The position numbers and the translations under genes are program-made. This document shows, in pieces, positions 26,301 to 41,300 of a stretch of DNA of 64,000 nucleotides. Positions within the stretch are counted from its first letter, which is position 1. Each line of letters opens with the position of its first letter. The stretch comes from Atrichornis clamosus (taxonomy: Eukaryota; Chordata; Aves; Passeriformes; Menuridae), in assembly GCA_013400975.1 (NCBI GenBank), contig WBMZ01010840.1:62001-126000 (forward strand). Reading direction: 5' to 3'. Under the pieces are notes generated by a model. It saw only the letters and a program-made list of their open reading frames with translations. It was not told the DNA's origin and did not search any database.

Positions 26301-29300
26301 CCAGTTTATAAGTCAGACATTATCTGAACATTGTTGAGAGTATACAAACTTTTAGCTTAATTTAGTGTGCTTGGTCTTGGTTAAAGAGTGCATATTGTTA
26401 TACAAGAATAATTTATCCATCACCTTCTAATGTGAAAGCACATTGAGTGGCTACTGCATTAGACTTTTTATTACCTTCTTTCTGGTGGCCAGAAAAGTGC
26501 ACACTGTTCCAGAGAGAGCCCCAGTTTACCATCGTGCTGCAATGCCCTGGGTGTTCAGGGTTTGCACATCCCTGTCACACGATGCTGGCATTGCATTACA
26601 CCTTCCTTCTAAACTGTAGTCACTATGCTTCACGTGTTTTTTCTTGCAATATCTAGTTTGCCACCAGTAGAACCTATCCAATTTCTACACTACACTTGCT
26701 CTGACTCTGCTGTAGACTTTTTCAAGAACAGCTGCTTTCCTTCAGAGTAGTCAAACCTGGAATAAGTAACGTAAGTGTTATTGATGGGTTTAATTCTGTG
26801 GTTTAGCATTCTGTTGTACATCAAGAGAGAAGGGTGGAAAAGGATGGACAACTGAAAAATAAAGCAATTCCTGTTGAAATAATTTTACTTCTGAGACTTC
26901 AGAGTTTGCCTTGTCTGGAGAAAGCACAAAAATGAATGGGGAAAGTACAGAAAAAGCCAAGGATTTACCTGAGAGTCAGTAATGGAAGAAAACATCATTG
27001 CACTACTGAATAGTAATACATGCACAGGTTGGTTAATTTGCAAAAATCTCTACAGGTGTATTTAATTCCTTTACTTTCAAACAGGTTCTACGTCTGGCTC
27101 CAAATGATGGTTTTGCCAAAGTACATTATGGCTTCATCCTGAAGGCAGAAAACAAGATAGCAGAGAGCATACCCTATCTACAGGTACTTTTCTACTCACA
27201 GCAAGAAGTAGAATTGGAATGATAAAATGTGTCAAGCTAGAAGCATACTAATTACAAATCACAGCTTAAGCTCTTTGTTGCAGTTGTGTTGCTATATACT
27301 GCTTATAAACTGCAACAAATTTGTACATTGAAACTCATCAATTCTTAAACATCAAATATTTGCTTTATTAATGGTTAACCTGAAGTACACAGCTGTGAGC
27401 CTCAAATTTTTTTGAGGTTGGTAGCTTGCTGCCAACCTAAGGTTCTTGAAAGATCCAGTGAAGGCTTCTATATATTTCTGAGTGTTTGGGAAGAAATCCT
27501 ACAAAATAAAACCTTAATCCAGCTTTATAGAATGCTTGTGTATGTTTTTAGGGTCAGGGCCAAGTATCTACTTCTGAATACACCTCTGTCTTGGAGGGTC
27601 TGAAGAAGAGACTGTTGGATTTGGAAAACTGATAACATTTCTCAGTGACTTTTTATTGACATATTGTATTCCTTCAGCTTAAGTTCCAGGTTACCATTGT
27701 AGTTGCATTTTCTACCTAATTGCATAGCCTGTCTCTTGCAAGGAATTGACAGCCTGCTTACAGCAATCAAATGAACCCTTTTGGAAGTCCTATTGAAGTT
27801 TCTCTCATACCTTTCATTTTTATTTATTTATTTAATAGGAAGGACTAGAATCTGGTGACCCTGGCACAGATGATGGACGTTTTTATTTTCATCTGGGTGA
27901 TGCCTTGCAGAGAATGGGAGACAAAGAGGTACATGTTTAACATGTTCTTGCTTTAAAATCTAAATCTTTGAGGGACTGCAGAATCCAGAAAAACATTTTG
28001 TGATGGGCTTAGTGTTGAAAACATGAGTAGTCCCATTGCAACAACAATCCAGCATATCTGCGTCGAAGTCAAGATGATCAACAGCAAAAAATCTGTTGTT
28101 GGGATAAGAATACAATCTTTTAGCATCCCTTGCTTTAGATGTAACCTAAGCTTTTGAAGTGGGCATAGGGCAGCTTGAACCAAGGGACTAAAGTTTTGTA
28201 AGAATTTTATAAGATGTTTCTAGAATCTGTTGTCTGCACATATCACTTGCAACACAGATTTTTAATGAGCGTTAAAAAAATCAGTTACATGTACATCACT
28301 GTATAGAAGTTCTCTCATAGACCTTATATAACAGTGTTTTGTATATCTTCCTTATTTTCCCCAAGGAAATAGCACCAATGAGTATGTGATACAAGAGGAG
28401 CATGAGAGGACTGAACATATGGCCTGAGTTACCAAATTTTTTCGATAACTAAGTTAGCAAATCAATCTGGATCTGGAAAACAGAAATTTGTACATCATGT
28501 CTGTTGAGTGCCCAACAAAAACAAACATATGACACTGGAAGCCTTAAGAGTTTCTAGTTTGTTTATTTGAAATCAAATTGTACTTAAAAAGCAAATTTAA
28601 ATGTGTACATTGGCAGTAGTGTCAGGTAGGGGAGCAAAGGGCCTTTTTTGAAGACTCTAATTAGTAATGAACTTTAATATGGACATGAATATAAAAACAA
28701 CAGCAAAAAAATCCATTCAGGTTCCTAGGTGGGAAATATGAAAAGGATAAGCATTAAAAAGCATAGTAGAAGTAGCCATGAAAATAACTGCTTTTTAATT
28801 ACTTATCTAGTAATATTAATATCTAAAATACTGTAAAAAATGCTGACCTCTTGATTGCTGTGGCCCAATCAGTGGGTGGTTCTCCAGTATGAACTGTAGA
28901 CAAGTGAGCTGTGATGAAGCCTATGTATGTGATCTTTATCAAGCCTGGTTCATCAGGTTAGGTTTTTTTTAATAATTCATAGAACTGCCTTCCCTGAGAT
29001 ACTCCTCCAGTGATGTTATTTTTTAATTATTCGTTTAAAAGTAACTATTAGTTTGCCTCATTTTACTCAGAAACTTATGCACACACTCACATACAGACAC
29101 ACACAGAGGCTGCTTTCACACTCTGTCTGACTCTGTCCTTCTCTCAAATCCCTGTACATTTCCATGGGATACTCTGGGTTGAATGGTTGAGCCTAGAATG
29201 TCCCATTGCAGTGTTTGACGAGAGATACCACACAAATGTAATTAACGTACATCATCCCTAACCCCAGTATAATTATTTGTTAATGTTTACGCAATTAATG

Positions 29301-32300
29301 GTCAAATCTGCTGTAGAAAAAGTTTAATTAATGACAAATTAACTTCTTGGGATAGTGGAGACTTCTAAATTTATCGGTGGAAAGTCCATTGTTCAGCTAA
29401 ATTTTTCTCACTGACCTTGCTAGACTTGCTGAATTTCAAGATTTAATCAAGGAAACAGATCAATATTTAGGTTACGTTTGAAATTGCTATCACTGAAGGT
29501 TTGTTGAAGGTAGATATTCATCTATTAGAGCTAAATTAGGAGTTATGAATGTGGCCTTGGTAAGTGTTAGGGGAACAGTACTGAGTATGCCCTTTCCAAC
29601 TATAATTTGATAAAATGCCAAATTGACTTCAAAAAAGATAAATTAAAACTGTAGAAGTTAAAGAAAAAAGCACTGTTCACACAGAATGTATAAACTGAGT
29701 GCATCTCAAACAATTTCTGTCCTCAAAAGAAAATGCACTGTTGTGGTTCTCCTGAATAATAGCATGGTCCATTGCCAAGACCTGCATGAGAAAAGAAATG
29801 TTTCTCACAGAATCTTGGGAATGGAACGGATGAGTGAGGCAGCCTAGCCCTGCTGCATTCTGGTAAAGGCAGCTTCCATAGCACAATTCTTCCAACAAAT
29901 AAAGATTAACCATAGTATACATTGTGATTATAGTTGGTATATCTTGAAGAGGAACAACATTCATACTCATCACTCAGTGGCTGAAACAAGGAATTCATCC
30001 TCCTTATCATTTGGGCTAACTCCAGACATTGCAAATGAATGCAAGCAGTCAGCATGAACAATCTGTTGGTGTCTCACTGCCATTTCATAGATTTAACCAA
30101 CATTAAAATGTAAAGATATATTGTGTATTACCCAAAGGTAATACATAGTATTTTTTTGACCCATGTGATCAATTTTGGCGTGGCAACAAATATTTGAAGA
30201 AACTCAAGTGCAGATATGTATGAGATAATTAACAGCTTAGATCCACAAAGTCATCAGTGTTTTCATCATCACAGCATCTCCATTGACAGCATAAGACAGT
30301 CGTCTTTATTTTGTAGGTAGAGGATTGAAACAGAGAAAATGAGGTTAACCAACGTGAGAAACAATTGGATCTTCCAAGTCCAAGGACAGGGCTTGAATTG
30401 TTGGCCCATATTTGATGTGAATGGTTGTGAGAAGATTATCCTATTTTGTTAATGTTGGATCGGACAGGCTTGGCCAAATGATCTATTTTGTTATTTGAGG
30501 TTTTTTCTTTCTTTTTTTGTGGTTTCTTTCTCAAAGTATTCATTAGTACAATGAATTAAAAGAATAACCCCCACATCCAAAGGGACAGTCTGGTACCTTG
30601 CCAGAAAGTGTTACACTTTCCTGTAGGAGCTTGGCTGCTATGGATTTGGTTGTTAACAACTACAATCTTTTAGGCATACAAGTGGTATGAACTTGGATAC
30701 CAAAGAGGTCACTTTGCATCAGTTTGGCAGCGCTCCCTCTACAATGTCAAGGGACTGAAAGCTCAGCCTTGGTGGACAGCAAGGGAAACTGGTTATACAG
30801 AACTGGTGAAGGTAAGGCTTCTTTTAACTTTCATTTTTATTAAAATTACAATTATAATCTAAGTTATTAAGCACAGAAAATGCTAATCTATAAGTTCAGA
30901 ACTACTGAGTGTGAGTTCCAGACACCACTGTCAGACTGAGCACAAGATTTAACTAATATACTGTAAAATAAGCCCAGACATTTTCAAATTTGAGAATAGG
31001 GACAAGAGGGCTGAAATGATTAATAAATACAAAATTTGCATGGTAGACAACTGTAACATCTCAAGTGGAAAATGAAAGCAAACTTTGGTAATGTCTGGGA
31101 CACCCAGTGTGAATTTTTAATTAGTAAGGAAAGGCTGTGCCTTTCAGCCCTTGTGTAATATTTAGTGACTTTGGAAACTTTTAATTGCATGAGAGAAACA
31201 AGTGTAGATTCCAGTGATGGATTTAACAAGTGATAATAATAGAGAATTTAATTTCTTTAGAGGGTTTTTTATTTATTTAATGCAAGGCAAGTAGTCTGAT
31301 TATTGTTCATAACAATAGCTTTTATTTCCAATATTGCGTAGTTTTTATTAATTTATTATAATTCTAATAATAATTCCTAAAAAAATAAGGTGAACCTTTT
31401 TTCCTGTATGTTTCAATTATTGGTGTGTGGTTTCGAAAAACTATTATGCAGAAATAATTTAAAACTAAAAATATGTATTTGTAAGGAAAAAAATCCTTCA
31501 GGGTGGTTGTTTCTTTATACTTAGTTGCAGAACATGTTAAAAAAAACACTATGGAAGGATGATTTTATTAAAAAAAAATGTAGTTTAAAAAGAAAGGTTG
31601 CCCTTTGCTATGGTTTTGATAGCAACATAAAGAAGGCTAGGAAACTTAGTGTGATTCTCGAATACAATCTCAGCCACACAAAAAAGCAATGAGCTTTATG
31701 GACTGAATTTTGGATCTGAAATGTACTTATATTGAACAAATTCTTGAGGTATGTGTAGGAATAAATCTTCTTGCTTTAAAAGATACGTAGAAACTGGGAA
31801 CTTCTTAACATGTTTCTGTCAAACAAAGAAGGAAAGCATACATCCTATTTGATTGGTGTTTTAGAGCTACGTGCAGTGTTGTTTTACAGTTTCTTACATG
31901 TAAACCATTCAAATTGCTATCTCACAGAAGGTAATGATTCATTCACCCTTGGCATGAGCCAGCTTTGAAGAGTGAAAGAATTCAGTTCGTGATGTAAAAT
32001 GGCTAGAGCTTCACCCTGGAGGGATTTTTTTCAGACGAATCAGGCCATTGATGGAGGTCTTGATTTGGATCAGCACCCTGAATGGCTCCTAGAAGAGCTG
32101 CTCAGAAAATCAAGGACAGAAATTCACCCCTGACCTCCATAGCACAACTGCCACTCTGGAATTCAGTAATACCTCTTCATTCCAATCATTTGGTGTTATA
32201 TGTTTTAGCTGTTCTATTAGCAATATGTCACTGCATCTGGATTAAATTGTGACTGCTAATTTACTTACACAGATATCATAATTTGGGAGTGGTAATATTT

Positions 32301-35300
32301 ACATTCTTCAAGATAACAGTTTAAAGTACAAAGTTTAAAGTACAAACCGAAAATGTCATTACGTTCATCAGGACAAATATTTGTATTGTTGTGTTTCTCC
32401 CGTAAATCAAGAAAGTACTTGAAGTTTTGAAAGGAAGCAGGTTTGTCTCTAATAACATACACTGCTGCAAGCAAGACTAGAAATAGTATTCCTCAGGAAG
32501 TTGCAAAAAATCTTTGATGATCATAGTTTTACTAATTTCTGATGTATTCCAACTTCTGTATATGGTTTAGTTAAGAAAAATTATTTCCCCTTTTCACAAG
32601 AGGAAAAGCCAATCAACAGTTACTTCCTACTGCTTCATCTCATTACATTTCTCTTACATTTGTGTGGGAAGTGTGGGAAATTCTTCCAAATCCTGATGAT
32701 AGAATTCAATACGGATTTCTGCTGTGCAAAGCGCTGGATGCCCTGACACTCTTCCTGTGTTTTACTGCTTGTTAAATGTGAATAAGCTATTTTCAATAAC
32801 TTGGTAGCTTAATAATGGTAACTGAGGATTTATTTGTGGCTGAGACAGTAGTAAAGCTGAACTCTCTTTGGTTCATTCCAATAACCAGCACAGCTGTGGT
32901 CAGTAGCATCTTATAACACAGACCTAGCTTGATTTTGTTATAAAGGGTCATATACTTTCTTCAGCTTAGAGATGTAGGTGTGTATTTTGACATTGCCTTG
33001 CTGTTCCCACAGAAAGCCTAGAGAGAAAATTGTCTTTTTTCAGTATTCTCAGTTTGAGAAATTCCTTCTGAGGGGCATTCAGCTCAACTAACTGTAGTCA
33101 TATGGATGTGAGGCATATTGTCCATGCTAGTGACCTTCTTTACAGGTCAAAATAGGGGTATTTCCACAGGATGATTCCTTTTTACCATGTGTAAGGATGG
33201 CACGTCTCCCTTTCTGGTGTTAATTTTCCTACTGCTTTACTAAAAAAATGAGGCTGATGCTTATCTTCCTGATGGGTAAGGTTAAAGAAAGTCTCATACT
33301 TTATTTAGTTTATTTTTACCTACTTGCCTGGATGTCTTAAGGAAGAGGGTTTTGAGTTCAGATTTTTTGTGGGGGAAGGCAGGGAAGACTGAGAATATCT
33401 CAGTAACACTTACCAGGGCATGATAAATCTTAATTAGTGGAACTGTGCTGAAGGGAAGTGGATTTTTGCATCTCTCTCTGCAGCTTATTGAGGTTTAATG
33501 CTTTTTCTTGAAAGAAAAGGAAGAGGCACCTGATTTCTCAGTGAACAGAAAACATAAACCTTTATGTTGGGAAGGGTGTGGTCAGTGGTTTATGTAGAGA
33601 CGTTCTGCTACTGTTCTGATTTATAGTATTTTAGGCCTTTGATCTGGGGATTCAAGAAACTGTCTTTCTCTTTTGATCTCTGCTAAAGGAAACCTTACTT
33701 TTATCTTTGAAAACCTGTCCTTTTCCCTCAGGACAATTAGCTTTCCTCAGCCAGTCTTACTGAGTCATTGCATATTTCTCCAGTACCTTCTGTAGAACCT
33801 CAGTTATAGCATTATTCTGTTCTGGTGCTCATTTAAAAAAAAATAAAATAGATACAATGATGTTGGATGCTACAGACTTTTCACTGGTCTGAAGTTAATA
33901 CATAGGCAATGACTTAAGTAACTTTGTCCTTTCTGAATATTATGTCCTTTGACTTTTGGAAAAGACCCAGAGGATGCTTTGCCAATAATTTACTACAGTG
34001 AATAGCTGATTGATTAAAGTAGATCTTGTATTGTTGGTTTTCTCTGATGGCATAGATTTTATTAATTAAAGTTTCAAGTGCAGCAAGAAAAGTGCAGAAA
34101 GCCAATGAAAGTATTGGCAAGAGCATTTATCTGTATCATTTTCCACAGACTGACAGCTGGGCCTTAATGTTTTAGCTAATAATAGCTAAACATTCATAGT
34201 TAAGGGAGAAATGAAATTGAAATGTGCATTTAAAGAGTGGTTGGATGCTTTAAGGGGAGACTTGTGTTGAAGAGAGCAAGGATGATGAATGCAAGTGCTG
34301 ATGTTTAAGCACTGTGAGTGATTGAATGAATGCAAGGAATCTGTTTTGAAAGGTTTAGAACACTGCCCCTTGCTTGGAGTTTATCAGCAGGACCCAGTGG
34401 AGATGTGGTAACTGTGAATGCTTTCCTATTGTGTTTCAATAATAAAGTGAAGTGCATTAAATGCTGCACCATGATTTTATTTTATAGTTCTATAGATTGA
34501 AATGGACGTGTGGTCAGTAGTTATGCCTCACGTGGAGGGGTAGCAACCTCTTAATCTCTTCCGGTTTGATTTATAACCGTGCATTGAAAGGGTTTGATAG
34601 CACAGAGTAAGGATTCTTTCAATAGAATAGTTTCACATAAAAATAGACCAATATTAAGAAATCCCTATTTAAATAAAATCTACGCTATTTCCAGATGTAC
34701 AGCAGCTGTAAACTTCAATTGTTGTTAGGAACTGTATTTAAAAATCCATATGGAGGTTTATGGGAATCAGCTGCTGGCAGACAAGTACATAGCTCCCATT
34801 GCTCATTGCCTCCTAATTCTTCACTTGGAATCAGAGTATTGCACCAAATAGAGTATCAATTTTTTACTCTAACCTGGAGCTTGAATCCGTACATATCATG
34901 GAGCATAAGAATGTTTAACTTTTTTCCTGTAGATACCAACCCTTGGATCAAGAGCCGTGACTCCCAGTCCTGGACTTAGTTATTATGCTTTAATGGTGTT
35001 TTGTGTTCTTACTATTCAAGGTGTGCCTAAGAGTCTGTAAAATCAGGGAGACCAAGGCTGAACTGAGTTTGAATTCCCCACGTTGTTTTTCCCTAAGAGT
35101 TGCCTGTTGCTCATTGTAAAGCACTATCAGTGTGTTTTAAAGATGGGATCCAGGTTTTCAAGAGTACAGAAACCCTATTGATTTCTGGGCAATTTACATC
35201 TAAAACCATTGAGGATTTAGTTCAAAATCAATGAGATGTATTCAATAAATTTGTATCCAGCATGTTGGGGAAGGAGCCCTTAAACACAAGGACCTACACT

Positions 35301-38300
35301 CACCTTCAACCTGTGGCACTTGTGAGAAACTAGAGGTGACAAAGCAGCTGTTGCCTGCAACCCCTTGGACCACCAGTGCTCTTCATGCATCATCTTGTCT
35401 TCATGGATGAATGCTGCCTCTTACCTTTTTTCAGCTGAGGGAGTAGGAAGAGTTTGAGGAAACACAGAAGAACTTGTAACATCTTTTAAAGTTTTCCAGT
35501 TTGGTGATCTGTATCACTTTAAATTGAGGCTGTTGTAAGTAATTCTTTTCTTTCTGTTCTCCAGCCAGTGCAAAACCAGGAACTCAAGCTGGTATTTCCT
35601 TTTGTAGACACGGTAGTGCTGAATAAGTAGTGGGACTGTTCCCATATTCATCTCTGATTAGGTGGAAATTTTCAGTCTGTTTTTGTACCCTACATTTTGG
35701 AAAAATCAGTTTTCCAAAGATATTCTAAAAAAATCCAACTAACAAACAAAACAACCCTCTACATTTTTACTTAATATTGACTCTTAAATGAGTGTTATGG
35801 AAACCATCAATGAGGATGAATATACCAGAAAAAATAAGTGCTCTTCCCCCTTCTCTGATAGGTGAAAGAGAAAACAATTTGTTATGAAAAAGAGATTACT
35901 GTAACAACAGAAGTTAAAGTCACATTTTCATAGGTTTTAGCATACCTAAAATTGTTCTAGTGGGAGAAAGTAGCTATATTGTAGAGAACATGTTCTAGCC
36001 ATGGCTTGATTTGTTGTGCCTTTTATGATCTATCAATAAAAACCTATTTTGTTGGATCAACTTGTCTTTTAGATAAAAAAACTCAAGTGGAAAATGCAAC
36101 TGTTTAATTTAAATGGGGAATGCTAATAACCATATGAAGTTTTAAGACTAAAAGGGAGCAGTTATATCACCTAGTCTGCTCTGTGTTATAGAGACTTTTG
36201 AGTTTCACTCATTATGTAAAGAGGTAGTGTGGCAACATACTGTAGCTTATTTAAGTGTGAAATGATTGAAAATGTCTTACAGAAATGCATTGTTTAAGAG
36301 CACAATGGAAAAGTGAAAACTATTCATACAAAATAAGGTTTAGTGAGAAAAGTAAGCTGTTGGGAAATTGAAGTTACTTTTATCCAGATCCATTGTTATA
36401 CTGTGGGTTTTCCATTTATATTGCTATAACATTAAAATGACTTATTATTGATAGAATAAAAAGTTTTCTAAGCTATCTGATTTCTCCAAACATAACATCC
36501 TAAGGCAGCAGAGAAGAGAAATTTTAGTTCTGGTATTTTGTGGGTTTGGTATGTATGAAGTGTAAGGCAGCTTGCACGTTTCTGATGGTTGTGTGCATAA
36601 ATCATCACCTGGCATTTCAAGTCATATATGATTTTTTCAATAGCAACAGCACGTGCAAGTGAATCTCTACAAGCCTTTTTGAAGGCTTAAATCATAAATT
36701 TCAACTTAAGTGGTGTGTTTAAATTTGTCCTCTTTGATCCGTAATGTTCTGCCGACACCTGGAGTTTCAGGTTGTGTGAGTGGTTTTCTAGTTACAGAAA
36801 TGATTCCAGGTCACATGTGCAGCCTTTAGGAAGATCAATACACTTAGTTTGCAATACAGAATGATCAGTCATCAAAACTCAACTCAAAGTGAGGCATAGT
36901 CTGCAAAGAGGCTGGCTATTGTTGAAATTTTACAATCCCAATCTAATTGAATCTGAAGAATGCTGTAAAAGTTGTTTTTCCTGCCTTAACATGTCAGAAG
37001 GGAATAGAATATAAAGCAACTTGGTAATAATGATGAACACTTTGTTTTAGTGCTTCTAAGTTAAAAAAATAAAGTTAATAATGGTGGGGAAAAATAAAAA
37101 TGGTACTAAAGCCAAACACAATAAGTTCTCAGTGCGGTAACATGACTCTCACAACAGTCCTTAGAGAAAAACTGGAAGCTCATTCGTGATGAGGGTCTTG
37201 CTGTAATGGATAAAAAAAGAAGCCTCTTCCTGCCTGAAGATGAGAATCTACGAGAAAAAGGAGACTGGAGCCAGTTTACCTTATGGCAACAAGGTAAAAC
37301 ATTTTGTGTGTCTTCTCTTACCTCAATTTCACAAGCTCAGATTAACATAGTGTAGTAAGGAGTAGCAACACAGCTTTTTCTAGAACTGTTTTTGTAATCA
37401 CTATGTACAGAGGAAGGGATCCAATAAAACAGTGTCTGGGACCCCAGTGACAATGAACAGGAGTTCTTTATTCCAAACCATGTTGTCCCCAAGTACTTCT
37501 AAGAGTCCCTTGAGTGTGCTAACTTTTAAATGAGTGTACTCCTCTTCTGGCAAGGCTGCCAACATTTTCCATGGTAGTGCATAGTACACATCAGCCTGAG
37601 GGAAGATGAGGACATGGCACATCCTCAACACTGTGTTGCCAGCTAGGGGAGATCTGTCATTCAGAAATGGTTTGAGCAGAAGCGTATGACTTTAATAAGC
37701 CTGCTGCCCTGCCCCTGAGCTGTGCCCTGGGAGGCCCAACTATTGGAATGACCTTAAATTAATGTAAAACTACGTATGAAAGAGTACTGTAAAATAAAAT
37801 ATTAAAAGCAATTGATATCAAAATGTAATCTGAGGTTGAGATGGTATTATATTGGTGACATTTTTCATTTTTTTTGCTATACAGCCACACTAATAATTAT
37901 ACTTTTAGAATAATACTTTTTAAATGGTAGAAAGCCTGGTGTTCACAAATAATTTAAAAGCAAAACGTGAAGGCTTCTGTGATATTACAACCTATATGTA
38001 CTTCAATTGCACAGTCTGTAAACTAGGAATAGTAATATTTACCTGTATTTCTGTGTCAGCTCTTTAGCAGCTTTGTTGCTCCTCTACAAAGTAGAAAATG
38101 AAAATGTTCTTTTATTGCTCTTACCAGTGCTCTATCCATTATTTTCACTAGGAAGAAAAAATGAGAATGCTTGTAAAAGTGTTCCAAAAACATGTGCTTT
38201 ATTGGAAAGATTCCCAGAAGCTACTGGCTGCAGAAGAGGGCAGGTATATAACAAACTTCTTCATTTTTGCAAATCTTAATGCTGGGAGCGGGTGATTTTT

Positions 38301-41300
38301 GAGGAATAGAGGGATATGTATAGAGGGATGCATGAGTTTGGTATATTTAATGATGCCTCAAGCACATAAATTAACAATAAAAATATGCCCTGTTTTAGCT
38401 GTCAGCAAATACCAGGTGCAATATGTTAGCTGAAATCTTTCCATGGACTCCTTAGTTGAGCCCATTTTACCTTGTGCTTCTTCCTGGGAGCTCGTGGTAG
38501 TCAAGCAGTTATTTGGCATGGGTCAACCAGTAAGTTATGACTTACTAAACCTCAGCCTGAAGTGACCTGACCTGACTCACAGCTTTGAGCAGGAGGTTGG
38601 ATTAGGTCCTTTCTAAGCTGATTTTTTTTTTTTTTTTCCTGATCTGAACCTAACTTTACATGACAAATTCCGTGAGGTAGATTCTCACTGTGATAAACTT
38701 CACCCATCTACCCCAGCCTGGCTGCATTAGACAGATGGAGAATCACCTTGTGGAAGCCAAATACTGCTGCCACCTGCTTCTTTCCTGAAGGTAAAGGAAA
38801 GAAGTTTTACATCCATGAGCTGTGGCTGTGGGTGCCAATGAAGTTTGTTTCAAGTGCCTACAATGACTATTCAGCTATAAATGAGCCTCATTAAATCATG
38901 CAGTAAACTTTTATGGATCAATACACATGCACCTGAATGAATGGGCCAACACAACTGTCAGGTGATTCTATAGGACAGAAGTTTTCGGTTTTTTTCCAAG
39001 TTATTATATTTTGTCTGTAATGACTACGTGAGAATAACCTTCACATGGCAAAATTAAGGATGCAAAAGTTGAAAGCACAGTGTTAACTTAATTCTAATTC
39101 AGAACCTTGAGAGTATGTGTTCATCTTTTTCACCAGACTCTTGCTTTTGATGTGAGAGCTACACTGGATGGTTACTGTTGTGGGAACAGACAAGGCTGCT
39201 GTTTCATTCACTGCTTGCAGAAGCTGCTGGTAGTGAACATAACTCATGAGAGACGTCATCACACTCAGCGTGGCTCACAACAAGAAGACTGCTCTCTGTG
39301 GCATGCACAGCCAAACTGGACCTGTCCCACAGAGCAAATTCTCCTTGAGAGCTACTATTTTGTCCATCATTTCTTGGTGCTCTACGTGTTATCACCAGGA
39401 TGTAGTTTGCAGAAACATTGTGTATTTACAGCTATAGCTGTAGCCATGTGTTTTGAACATATAAATGTAAAATAATCCGAAAAGTGGTGTTCTAGAAGTC
39501 TTTCATTTTATATCCAATATTAGGGGCTACCTGGGGCAATTTTAATCTTATGCTAGCTATGACTCAGATTTTCTTGGTAAATTAAATTTAAAATATCAGC
39601 TGACCCCTATTCACATACTGAAGCACTAGGAAGCAATGGGAACAAACACAATCAGAAAAAAAAGGAATTCTGTGGTAGATAGACCATTTGGATGCTTTGG
39701 ACACCTTGTGTAGAGACAAAAATAAGCAAAATGTAAGATAACCGACTACCTGCTCAGTGCTGCTGAGAGACTGTGTTGAACAATTATATCATTCTTCTTA
39801 AAAATAGTAGTAAACTAAAAGTATCACAGTTTTAGTTCTGGACATTTCTTAACTCTTCAGAGTTACATTACTACCATAGTATAACTCATTGGTAGTTTAG
39901 AATTATCCATAGCAGTTGTACAACACGTAGATATATTCACAGATATATCCAGACTGATCTGCATGTTCAGATAATGTACATGACATTAATCAGTCTTCAG
40001 TGCTGGTATATTATCACTGATAAAGTTGTTTATCTCAGATATTAGTAAGTATCCTACACAGCCAGTAGTTTTCATTGCATTAGGGTCTGACAGGCAATCA
40101 AGTTAACACATCATGGTGTAGCAGAGGTTGAGTTGGAGGATCTGTGTTTACCATGGCCACTGGAGTTTATCACTTGCTGCCATAAGACACTGCCAGTAAG
40201 CTGAAACCTCAGATGGCCAGAATGGCTGAGGCAAGAGGTACAGACTGTCTTCTGCTGGCTTTGTTACAATTGGAGAGCAAGCAACACCTTAATCTCTAAG
40301 TTTTATCAACGTTACTCTATCCCAGCCAGATGTGCAGATTTCTCAGTTGAGTAGGTTCTTCTCATCACTGTCACTCATTATTCACTCTTCCTGTTCATTG
40401 AGTTGTAGAATGAATCAAAAAGGTTGAGGTGAGAAGGGTCATGTGGAGATTGCTTTGTCCAACCCCTTGCTCAAAGTATGATGAATTAGAGCAGGTTGCT
40501 CAGTCCTGTGTCCAGTCAGGTTTTGAATGCCTCTAAGGATAGAGACTCCACAGCTTCTCCGGGCAACCCGTTCCTGTGTACAGTTAAAAAAGTGTTTTCT
40601 TATGCTTAAATGGCATTTCCTGTGTTTCAATCTGTGTCCATTGCCTCTTTACCTGTCACTGGATACCATTGAGAAGAGCCTGCCTCTGCCTGCTTCACTC
40701 CTTTTATCAGGTATTTATATGCATTGATAGGATCCCTCCTTGAACCTTATGTTCTCCAGGCTGAACAGTCCCACCTACCTCAGCTTCCCCTTGTATGTTA
40801 GGTTCTCCCATCCCTTAATCACCTTTATACCCCTTAACCTGCTCCAGTATGTCCACGTCTCTCTCACAGTGCAAGGCACAGAAGTGGAGCCAGCTTGTAA
40901 GATATCTCACAAACTCTGAGGGGAAGGATAACCTCCTCAACCTGATGCCAGAGCTCTCCATAATGCAGCCCTGGAAGCTGTTGGAGGCCTTTGCTGCAAT
41001 GCTGCCTCATGTTCAAATTGGGCACTACAAGAACCCTTTGAGGGCTCCTCTGTGAGGACCCCACCGTCTTTTTCTAGAATGTTGCTTTCCAGACAGTTGT
41101 CCACCAGTCTGTGTTGGTGCATGGAGTTATGCCTCCCTAGGGCAGGATTTACACTTGTTTTTGTCAAGCATTTTAAGATTCCTGTTTCCTCTTTTCTCCA
41201 TCCTGCCATGGTCCCTATGAAGGGCTGCAAAAAAAAAAAAAAAAAGGTAGTGCATCAGCCATTCCATTCCTATCCACTTTTCTATCATCTGCACACTTGC

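Larger units (their letters stand above)
21703..27084 (+). other. ASPH: ASPH intron, 5.4 kb
   Basis: It contains a 3 x 28 bp tandem repeat (24151-24234), a diverged 57-bp-period duplication near 24686-24780, an 8-bp inverted repeat (25919-25941) and a likely old CR1 tail (26045-26145). A GC-richer patch at 22220-22510 is open on both strands but has no recognisable protein. Confidence 0.7.

Noticed and set aside
39107..39475. 122-codon plus-strand open frame inside an ASPH intron
   Set aside because: No recognisable domain, no homologous piece of ASPH, and no usable splice pattern joining the ASPH frame.
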